From Kiritimatiellia bacterium (GTDB lineage Bacteria; Verrucomicrobiota; Kiritimatiellia; RFP12; UBA1067), in contig JAFRBA010000001.1 of assembly GCA_017405115.1 (NCBI GenBank), forward strand, positions 1-20,605: a DNA stretch of 20,605 bases, given 5' to 3'. Below, one piece after another: positions 7,425 to 14,009 of this stretch. Under the pieces are notes generated by a model that saw only the letters and a list, made by a program, of their open reading frames with translations, had not been told where the DNA came from and made no database searches. Within the stretch, counting starts at the first letter, position 1; every line of letters starts with the position of its first letter. Made by a program: the position numbers and the translations under genes.

Positions 7425-7558
7425 GCCGCACGAGAGCACTTTCGCGGGTCCGACGGGATTTTGACCCCCGTGCGCACGGGCGAGCGCTAAGCGCGAGCGT
7501 CAAAATCCTGTCGGGGGCGCCCGCGAAATCGGTTCGTGCGGCACCGCCATGCAGCGCC
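7425..7558. repeat. Large imperfect inverted repeat 2 in the 7158-7645 gap
   Basis: The left arm (7425-7465) contains GCCGCACGA, TTTCGCGGG and CGACGGGATTTTGAC in order. The right arm (7499-7542) holds their complements in reverse order: GTCAAAATCCTGTCG, CCCGCGAAA and TCGTGCGGC. An outer AGCGCCC (7552-7558) can pair with GGGCGCT just before the left arm. The loop contains a perfect 14-bp palindrome, CCCGTGCGCACGGG (7467-7480), and GCGCTAAGCGC. The structure ends about 50 bases before the nrdG promoter. Confidence 0.68.
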
Positions 7559-7608
7559 CTGTAAGCGAAATGCGCACCTGCACGATTCGTGGATGTGTCC
7601 CTGCTGCG

Positions 7609-7638
7609 TTGACTGGATCGGCGGCCATTTAGTATAAT
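7609..7638 (+). promoter_or_regulatory. Strong sigma70-type promoter of nrdG, probably giving a leaderless mRNA
   Basis: TTGACT (7609-7614) and a consensus TATAAT (7633-7638) are separated by 18 bases. The nrdG ATG is at 7646, only seven bases after the -10 box, which is where transcription would be expected to begin. No Shine-Dalgarno sequence lies between. Confidence 0.72.
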
Positions 7639-7645
7639 CGGGACC

Positions 7646-8149
7646 ATGAACTACGCTTCGATCCGCACATGCGACGTGGCCAACGGGGAGGGAGTGCGCG
7701 TGTCGCTCTTCGTCTCAGGCTGTACCCATCATTGCCCGGGGTGCTTCAACGAGGAGGCACAGGCGTTCGACTACGGCGAACCCTACACCACTGCGGTGGA
7801 GGACCAGGTGCTAGCCGCCCTCGAGCCATCGTACATCGCAGGCCTCACGCTGCTTGGCGGCGAGCCGATGGAGCCGGACAACCAGCGCGCGCTCATGCCC
7901 CTGCTGCGCCGGTTCCGCTCGCGCTTCGGCGACACCAGGACCCTGTGGGTGTACACGGGGTGCTTGATCGAGGACTTGCGCAACCCGGCGTCGCGCTGGC
8001 ACACCGAGGTGACGGACGAAATGCTGGACCTTGCCGACGTCCTTGTCGACGGGCCGTTCATCGAGGCGCAGAAGGACATTTCCCTGCGATTCCGCGGCAG
8101 CGCAAACCAGCGCATCATTCAGCTTCACGACAAGAAAGGAACCCTGTAA
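7646..8149 (+). CDS. nrdG: Anaerobic ribonucleotide reductase activating protein (radical SAM)
   Basis: A 167-residue radical-SAM enzyme. NrdG uses S-adenosylmethionine and a [4Fe-4S] cluster to make the glycyl radical on NrdD, which produces deoxynucleotides without oxygen. The cluster motif CTHHCPGC has Cys26, Cys30 and Cys33 in the CxxxCxxC spacing. The preceding VANGEGVRVSLFVSG and following FNEE are typical of NrdG, and LTLLGGEPMEP is the SAM-contacting GGEP block. Length is normal. No nrdD lies in the window, so the partner must be elsewhere. The next gene starts at 8149, overlapping the stop codon by one base (TAATG), so nrdG shares a transcript with the carbohydrate-active fusion gene, which is an odd pairing. 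It indicates an anaerobic lifestyle. Confidence 0.92.
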   Translation: MNYASIRTCDVANGEGVRVSLFVSGCTHHCPGCFNEEAQAFDYGEPYTTAVEDQVLAALEPSYIAGLTLLGGEPMEPDNQRALMPLLRRFRSRFGDTRTLWVYTGCLIEDLRNPASRWHTEVTDEMLDLADVLVDGPFIEAQKDISLRFRGSANQRIIQLHDKKGTL

Positions 8150-10791
8150 TGAAATGGATCAGGTCGGCGGCGGCATTGGCCGTCATCGCGGCGCTCACGG
8201 CCAACGCCGGACAGGTCGTGCTCAAGACCACGATGGACCGCTATCCCGCCGTCTACAAAGTCGGCGAGACGGCGCACGTCACGGTCCAGATATTCGAGGA
8301 GGGGCGTCCGGTCGGCGGGAAGACCGCGATGTGCTCGTGGAACTATGGCTCCTCGAACATGGTGGAGATCGCTAGGGAGGGGACCACTCTGGAGCTCAAG
8401 TTGGACAGGCCGGGACAGGTCCTGCTGCGTGGGGACCTTTACGACGGCACCAACCGACTGCGCGGCGTTACGGCGAAGAACCCGAAGGAACATTCGCTGT
8501 ACATATGGGCGGGCGCGCTGTTCGAGCCACGGAAGATAAAGATGGAACGCGCGCGTCCGGCGGACTTCGACGCCTACTGGGACGGCGAGATCGCGCGCAT
8601 GAAGCGCGAGGCGCCGCTTTCGTCCGCCAAGGTGGAGGTCAAGGAGGTGAAGTCCGGCAAGAAGGGATTCCGCGTCTTCGACGTTACGATACCCGGTCCC
8701 GCGCCTCGGCCTGCGTGCGGATACCTCGTCGTCCCCGAGGGCGCTAAGCCGAAGTCGCTGCCGGCGCTGGTGCTGTTCCAGGGGGCGGGCTCGTCGCGTG
8801 CCCGCAAGGAGTACCACGACGGCGCGATGTTCTTCTGCATCAATCCGCACGGCGTCGGGAACGAGGCGCCCCATGCCGAATGGAAGGCATATTTCGCGGG
8901 CGACGGAAAGGGGTATCAGTACAGAGGCTGGGAAGACCGCGAGAAGTGCTTCTTCCACGGGCAGGCGCTTCGCGCGGTGCGGGGCCTGGAGTGGCTCAAG
9001 ACGCGTCCCGAGTGGAACGGACGCGACCTCGCCGTCAAGGGCGGGTCCATGGGCGGCAGCCAGAGCCTGCAGGCTGCCGCGCTCGACCCGGACGTCACGC
9101 TCTGCCTGCCAAGCGACCCCGCGCTCTGCGACCACGCCGGATTCATTTCGTCGACGCGCAACCGCTCCGGCTGGCCGTGGATACTCTACTCGCCGCGAGA
9201 CCTGCCTGCGCTGCAGGGCGCCAGCGAGGCCGTCGACGGGAATCTCCTCGCGAACAGCGACTACTTCGACAACGTCTTCTTCGCCCCTCGCATAAAGTGC
9301 CCAGTGTTCCTCGCCACCGGCCTTGCCGACGACGTGTGCTTCGCGGAGGGCGTGTTCAAGATGTACAACGCGCTTGGCGGGCCCAAGGATGTCGAGACGG
9401 ACGCCCACGCCATCCACTGCGGATCGTCCAATCCGCGGGCGGACGCCGCGCTTGCGGCGATGTGCGGGCGCGGCGGTGGCGAGGCCGAGTGGCGGTCGCT
9501 CTTCGACCCTGGCCTTTCCAACGCCCTGTTCGACCCTGCGGTCTGGCGGAGGGACGCCGACGGCTGTCTCACGGCGGAGAAGGACGTCGCCATCTGGACG
9601 CGCGACGAATACGCCCGCTTCGAGCTTTCGTGCGAGTACTGCTTGGAGCCCGCTGCCAACAGCGGGATACTCCTCTATTGCTCCGACACGGAGAATTGGG
9701 TGCCGAACGCCGTAGAGATACAGCTCATCGACAACGACGCGCCTAAGTGGAAGGGCCTTGACCCCAAGCAGGCGAACCTCTCGTTCTTCGGGCACCAGGC
9801 GCCGAAGTCCAACCCCGCGAAGCCCGCGGGCGAGTGGAACAGCATCGTCGTGCGCGCCGACGGCCAGAGGCTGTCCGTCTCGCTGAACGGCGAGGTCGTG
9901 AACGAGTGCGACCTCTCCGCCTGGACGGACGCCGCGAAGCTTCCGGACGGCAGCGCGATTCCGCCGTGGCTGTCGCGCCCGTGGGCGGACCTGGAGACTT
10001 CGGGCAGGATCGGCCTGCAGGGACGCCACGCAGGCGCGGGCGTCCGCTTCCGGAACGTGCGGATACGCCCGCTGCCGTCGTCGCGCCAGGTGCGGCGCAT
10101 CATGTCGTACAATGTGCGCATGGGGTGCGGACACGACGATCCGTTCAGCCTGCCGAAGGGGTCGCTCGGCTATCTGCCGAAGGTCGCGGACGTCATAAAC
10201 CGCTTTGCTCCGGATGTGTGCGGAATCCAGGAGATAGACAAGAAGTCCGCCCGCGCCGGCGGCATGGACCAGACGGCGGAGCTGGCGAAGCTCTGCGGGA
10301 TGGAGGGGTCGTGGGTCGAGAAGAGGCCCGGATACGGCGTGGCGATGCTGTTCCGCGAGCGCCCGTTCCGCGTCTCACGCGTGCTGATGCCTGGCTCCCT
10401 GCACACGCGGGCGCTGATGATCGCAGAGTATCCCGGCTTCGTCGTGGCCAACACGCACTTCCCGCTGTCCGAGTCGACTTGCGAGAACGCGGCCCGGATC
10501 GCGTGCGCCGTTCTGGCGCGCGAGGCGAGGGGGCGCCCCGTGTTCCTGATGGGAGACCTAAACTCCGTCCCCGGGTCGCCCGCCATGCGCGTCCTTGGCG
10601 GGTCGTTTGTGTCGCTTTCGGACACGTCCGCGCACACATGGCCTGCCAAGAAGCCCGACCGAACGATAGACTACGTGATGGTCGACTCTGCGCATGCGTC
10701 GCGCTTCAGCGATGCGGAGAGCCGCGTGGTCGCGGAGCCGGGCGCGACCGACCACGCGGCAGTGGTCGTGGACCTTCCCGCTGTAAGATGA
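8149..10791 (+). CDS. Exported three-domain protein: CE7-type esterase, DUF1080, EEP phosphatase/nuclease
   Basis: An 880-residue protein; AAAGGA (8134-8139) supports the ATG. A Sec signal peptide covers about 1-21. Residues 130-440 are an alpha/beta-hydrolase of the acetyl xylan esterase (AXE1/CE7) type, with Ser300 in GGSMGG, Asp394 in GLADD, and His423 (or 420) 29 residues later. Residues 440-648 are a DUF1080 domain with NSGILLY, VEIQLIDNDAPKWKG, GEWN and GRIGLQGRHAGAGVR. Residues 651-880 are an endonuclease/exonuclease/phosphatase domain with all main motifs: SYNVR (Asn655), IQEID (Glu695), NTHF (His770), GDLN (Asp803, Asn805) and TDH (868-869). All three active sites look intact in one uninterrupted frame. 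Likely roles are deacetylation, cleavage of a 3-keto-glycoside and phosphoester hydrolysis on one glycan. The substrate is unknown. The regulator gene follows four bases after the stop codon. Confidence 0.85.
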   Translation: MKWIRSAAALAVIAALTANAGQVVLKTTMDRYPAVYKVGETAHVTVQIFEEGRPVGGKTAMCSWNYGSSNMVEIAREGTTLELKLDRPGQVLLRGDLYDGTNRLRGVTAKNPKEHSLYIWAGALFEPRKIKMERARPADFDAYWDGEIARMKREAPLSSAKVEVKEVKSGKKGFRVFDVTIPGPAPRPACGYLVVPEGAKPKSLPALVLFQGAGSSRARKEYHDGAMFFCINPHGVGNEAPHAEWKAYFAGDGKGYQYRGWEDREKCFFHGQALRAVRGLEWLKTRPEWNGRDLAVKGGSMGGSQSLQAAALDPDVTLCLPSDPALCDHAGFISSTRNRSGWPWILYSPRDLPALQGASEAVDGNLLANSDYFDNVFFAPRIKCPVFLATGLADDVCFAEGVFKMYNALGGPKDVETDAHAIHCGSSNPRADAALAAMCGRGGGEAEWRSLFDPGLSNALFDPAVWRRDADGCLTAEKDVAIWTRDEYARFELSCEYCLEPAANSGILLYCSDTENWVPNAVEIQLIDNDAPKWKGLDPKQANLSFFGHQAPKSNPAKPAGEWNSIVVRADGQRLSVSLNGEVVNECDLSAWTDAAKLPDGSAIPPWLSRPWADLETSGRIGLQGRHAGAGVRFRNVRIRPLPSSRQVRRIMSYNVRMGCGHDDPFSLPKGSLGYLPKVADVINRFAPDVCGIQEIDKKSARAGGMDQTAELAKLCGMEGSWVEKRPGYGVAMLFRERPFRVSRVLMPGSLHTRALMIAEYPGFVVANTHFPLSESTCENAARIACAVLAREARGRPVFLMGDLNSVPGSPAMRVLGGSFVSLSDTSAHTWPAKKPDRTIDYVMVDSAHASRFSDAESRVVAEPGATDHAAVVVDLPAVR

Positions 10792-10795
10792 CCTT

Positions 10796-11899
10796 GTGAA
10801 AACGAAAGAAAGCGTCTGGTTCGGCGTCGACCGGGAGTGCGGCAGGACTCTGGCAAATCAGCTTGCCGAAAACCTCAAGTCGGCAATCATGCACGGGGTG
10901 TATAGGCCAGGTGAGGTTTTGCCAGGCATACTGCAGATTGCGGCGGAGGCGAAGGTTTCGGCGAATACCGTCAGGCATGCCTTGCGGTGTCTTGCAGACG
11001 AGGGATGGATTGAGCCCCGGCGGCATGTGGGGTCGGTAGTGTCCGTCCGCGGCTTGTCCACGCTCGCGTGCAGCCGAATCCTTTTTTTCACGCCCTGGCC
11101 GTACTTCAGCTATTGGTCCGACCAGTTCGTCTCCACGCTTCGTGGGCGGCTGGGCTGCGGCACTGGCCGGGTGTCGATCGTCGCCGCCAACGCGGACAGG
11201 GGCAAGAACGCCTTCACCCAGTTGGAGAACTTCCTCGGCGAGCGTTGGGATCTCGTGATGGAGGTCGGCATGATGCCGCAGTCCAGACGGCTGATAGAGA
11301 CATCGGGATGGCCTTTCGTCGTAATGACCAATGGTCTTCCGGTGGTAAGGTCTGACGCGGTCAATTGCGTTGGAACGATCGACGTCCGTGCCGGTCTGGG
11401 GCTCCCGGAGATGGTGCACGACTGTGTGAACCATAACGTGAAGAGCGTCCTTCAGGTACAGCTTCTCCAGCCGATGTTCGACATCACCCCGATGATGGAC
11501 ATAGCCGACATCAGTGTGGAAACCATTTCTGTGCCGAAGGTCACTAGACCTTGCGATGCCGCGCTCGGAGGCCTGGCGCTGATGCGCAGGTGGCTGGCCG
11601 TCAACGGAAGGCGACTTCCTGACTTGATTCTGTTCACGGACGACTGGGTGGCGCATGGCGGACTTATGGCGCTCGACGAATGCGGCATCCGGATACCAGA
11701 GGATGTTTTCGTCGCTTCCCATGCTGTCAAGGGGCATGGTCCTGTCTGGCGGAAGCCGCTCGCCCGACTTGAGATGGATCCTTTCGCCGATGCCCGCATC
11801 GTTGCGAAGTCGGTCAAGGCGTATCTCCACGGTGCTGTTTTTCCCGGTGATATGCTGCTTGGCTCTGTGTGGAACCCAGGAAAGACGTTCTGGCAGTGA
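10796..11899 (+). CDS. GntR-type transcriptional regulator with LacI-like sugar-sensor domain
   Basis: A 367-residue regulator starting at GTG. Residues about 15-85 are a GntR winged helix-turn-helix: LANQLAENLKSAIMHGVYRPGEVLPG, then VSANTVRHALRCLADEGWIEPRRHVGSVV, matching the family pattern (G.y.pGe.LP, VS..TVr.AL..L..eG). The rest (about 95-360) looks like a periplasmic-binding-protein fold, as in LacI/AraR regulators that bind sugars: FVSTLRGRLGCG, SRRLIETSGWPFVVMTNG, MALDECGIRIPEDVFVAS. It lies between the esterase/DUF1080/EEP gene and the surface glycan genes and probably controls them in response to a released sugar. A TAAGAT six bases before the GTG could be a -10 box. The direct repeat at 11912-11932 is a candidate binding site. 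Confidence 0.83.
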   Translation: MKTKESVWFGVDRECGRTLANQLAENLKSAIMHGVYRPGEVLPGILQIAAEAKVSANTVRHALRCLADEGWIEPRRHVGSVVSVRGLSTLACSRILFFTPWPYFSYWSDQFVSTLRGRLGCGTGRVSIVAANADRGKNAFTQLENFLGERWDLVMEVGMMPQSRRLIETSGWPFVVMTNGLPVVRSDAVNCVGTIDVRAGLGLPEMVHDCVNHNVKSVLQVQLLQPMFDITPMMDIADISVETISVPKVTRPCDAALGGLALMRRWLAVNGRRLPDLILFTDDWVAHGGLMALDECGIRIPEDVFVASHAVKGHGPVWRKPLARLEMDPFADARIVAKSVKAYLHGAVFPGDMLLGSVWNPGKTFWQ

Positions 11900-11911
11900 C
11901 GCGATATGGCT

Positions 11912-11932
11912 TAATGTCCACATAATGTCCAC
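11912..11932 (+). promoter_or_regulatory. Tandem TAATGTCCAC repeat, candidate operator
   Basis: TAATGTCCAC occurs at 11912-11921 and 11923-11932, an 11-base period or one helical turn. It begins 12 bases after the regulator gene's stop codon and ends 15 bases before the -35 box of the next gene. Regulators often bind such phased repeats. Binding by the GntR protein encoded just upstream is inference. Confidence 0.45.
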
Positions 11933-11947
11933 CTCTGGGGTTTCTTC

Positions 11948-11976
11948 TTGCCGAGCGTTGGCCATTGTGGTATCAT
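11948..11976 (+). promoter_or_regulatory. Promoter of the discoidin/PATR gene, probably leaderless
   Basis: TTGCCG (11948-11953) and TATCAT (11971-11976) are 17 bases apart. The -10 box is preceded by TGG, giving an extended TGn element. The ATG at 11983 lies six bases after the -10 box, at the expected transcription start. No ribosome-binding site is visible. Confidence 0.6.
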
Positions 11977-11982
11977 AGCGGC

Positions 11983-13998
11983 ATGAAAATGAAAAACAAG
12001 ATGTTGCTTGGCGCGTTGATCGCGCTCGTGTCCATATGTACGTCAGGGGCGGAAATCTCCGCCAAGTGGTTTCGCATGACGTTCAAGGAGAAGATTTCAT
12101 GGGATACGGGTGAGGCCACTGGCTTCAGGTTTATTGAATGGGAACTTTACGATGCGACGACGAACCAGCAAAGCCGTGGGCTGACAGCCGTTGCCACCAA
12201 TACGGTGCCATCCGAGATGGCTGCGGGGACGTGTCTTGTCCTGACGCCTTACACAGTGACAACATCGAAAGTCGCCAAGCTCTTTGACGGCACGAAGACC
12301 GGCACGGACGAGTTCGCCATCACGGGGATTCCGAAGGGGGCAATGTCGATTTCTGATTCTAGCACTTGGTCAACCGTCATAATCCGACTCCGCAACGATG
12401 CGAACCCAGTCACTTCGTATCAGATGTTTGCCGGAAGAAACAACTGGAACGGATCTGCGGGTGTTATAGCTCGATGGACTTTAGAGGCGAGCCATGACGG
12501 CGTGAACTGGTTCGTCGTTGACGATCATACATCGGCCGACGTCACACGGCCATCGGCCAACAACCAGCCGTACAACGGAGGCATTCCGTTCCAGCTTTCG
12601 CCGCTCGTCCTACCGGTGGTTTCTATTGATGAAGACGATGCGTCGGCTTATTCTGATGCCTACATCGACGACGCGCTTGTCGAGAAAACAGGTGTCGGCA
12701 CGGTCACGGCGTCGGACGTTCGCGCATGCCGACTCTCCGTGGCGGAAGGGTCTTTCTCTGTGCAGCCTCCGCAGGGGGAGTCCGCGATGGTGTTCGGAAC
12801 GGTCACGGTTTCGGCAGACGCACAGCTCTCCGTCGGCGGCGACGCAGAGGTGGAGAAACTCGTCAACCGCGGAACGGTGTCCGTAGCCGCAGGCGCGAAT
12901 CTGGTTTCCGCGCCTGACGACGGCGAGATGTCGTTCTATCGCGGCGGCGGCATTTCGGGTTCGGGCGGAGTGCGGAAGACCGGCGACGGTACGCTCGAGA
13001 TGGACGGAGCAAACACCTACACCGGCGATACAGTCGTCGAGTCCGGCACGCTGCGCGTCGGCTGGACGCACGACCGGCCCGTCCGCTGGTTCCGCCTTGT
13101 GCTGAAGGCGAAGTACAAAGTGCCAGGCGATGCGTCGATTCTTGATCTTGGCGAGTTCGCGCTCTACGACACGGAGGGCGTCCAGCAGAACACTGGACTT
13201 GTCGTTGTCTCGTCGAATACCGCCGACAGAGTGATGGGTCCGGGGACATGCAAGATAGAGTCGGCCTACACGTCGTCGGGGCTTGCGTACCTGTGCAACG
13301 GCACCTTGCCCCCGACCGATGGCGACGGGCAGTGCCTTTCCGTCACGGGGCTCCCCGTCGGAGCCGACACCTATTGCGCGATGTCCGCCAGCAACCCGGA
13401 GACGTGGATTACGGTGACGGTTCGACTGCGTGATGATGCTGCCGCAGTCGCGGGATACAATCTCTATCTGCCCCGGCGCAATTACGAGGGAACAGTACGT
13501 TGTCCCTGTGGGTGGACGCTTGAGGCGAGCTTCAACGGCGAGGACTGGTTCACCGCAGACGACAGAACGTACGTATCCTCGCCCGGGGGCAACAATAGAT
13601 GGTATAACGGCGGAGTCGCGTTTGGGCTTTCGGCCGCGCTGCCGTCCGGCGACGGCACACTTCCTGCCGGCTCCGCACTGTCCGTAGCGCCCGGAGCGTT
13701 GGCGGTGGCGACGAACGGCGTGGCCGCGCTGTCGCGTCTGCGCATCGACTGCGAGGCGGGCGCGGGCGTCATCGACGGGTTCGGGTTCGCGCCGAATGGT
13801 GCGCTGATACTTGAGAATGACTCTGCACTCGGTGTCGGGGTCGAGCTGCCGATCACTCTTGCGAACATAACTGGGACCGAGAACCTGAAGTCGTGGACGG
13901 TCTGGCGTGGTTCGACGCCCGCGACCAGCACGGGCGTTAAGCTGAAGGACGGCAAACTCGTCCTGTACGGCAAGGGGTTCATGATTATGTTTCTGTAA
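11983..13998 (+). CDS. Secreted surface protein: discoidin-like domain, PATR repeat, discoidin-like domain
   Basis: A 671-residue exported protein; the ATG at 11983 gives a clean signal peptide (MKMKNKMLLGALIALVSICTSGA). Residues about 28-206 and 367-549 are two copies of an F5/8C (discoidin)-like module. Shared marks are KWFRM/RWFRL, FIEWELYD/LGEFALYD, TWSTVIIRLRNDA/TWITVTVRLRDDA, WTLEASHDGVNWF/WTLEASFNGEDWF, and YNGGIPF/YNGGVAF. Between them is a parallel-beta segment with an autotransporter-associated PATR repeat (about 328-360: TGDGTLEMDGANTYTGDTVV). No beta-barrel or anchor domain is present, and the C-terminus ends in a short hydrophobic strand (GKGFMIMFL). The protein probably binds glycans outside the cell. 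Such PATR-containing proteins are numerous in Kiritimatiellota-like genomes. The ligand is unknown. The next gene starts 11 bases on. Confidence 0.72.
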   Translation: MKMKNKMLLGALIALVSICTSGAEISAKWFRMTFKEKISWDTGEATGFRFIEWELYDATTNQQSRGLTAVATNTVPSEMAAGTCLVLTPYTVTTSKVAKLFDGTKTGTDEFAITGIPKGAMSISDSSTWSTVIIRLRNDANPVTSYQMFAGRNNWNGSAGVIARWTLEASHDGVNWFVVDDHTSADVTRPSANNQPYNGGIPFQLSPLVLPVVSIDEDDASAYSDAYIDDALVEKTGVGTVTASDVRACRLSVAEGSFSVQPPQGESAMVFGTVTVSADAQLSVGGDAEVEKLVNRGTVSVAAGANLVSAPDDGEMSFYRGGGISGSGGVRKTGDGTLEMDGANTYTGDTVVESGTLRVGWTHDRPVRWFRLVLKAKYKVPGDASILDLGEFALYDTEGVQQNTGLVVVSSNTADRVMGPGTCKIESAYTSSGLAYLCNGTLPPTDGDGQCLSVTGLPVGADTYCAMSASNPETWITVTVRLRDDAAAVAGYNLYLPRRNYEGTVRCPCGWTLEASFNGEDWFTADDRTYVSSPGGNNRWYNGGVAFGLSAALPSGDGTLPAGSALSVAPGALAVATNGVAALSRLRIDCEAGAGVIDGFGFAPNGALILENDSALGVGVELPITLANITGTENLKSWTVWRGSTPATSTGVKLKDGKLVLYGKGFMIMFL

Positions 13999-14009
13999 GG
14001 GCGTCAGAC

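Noticed and set aside
7242..7558. Integron attC site as an explanation for the palindromes
   Set aside because: No paired RYYYAAC/GTTRRRY core sites in the right places and no integrase or cassette-like genes nearby.
7295..7564. Short open frames in the non-coding gap on both strands
   Set aside because: They run through the inverted repeats, lack ribosome-binding sites and give Arg/Ala-rich products with no similarity I can recognise.
8125..10134. Open frame of 669 codons on the - strand
   Set aside because: Antisense of the three-domain protein, whose motifs are unmistakable on the + strand; the - strand product is low-complexity and Arg-rich.
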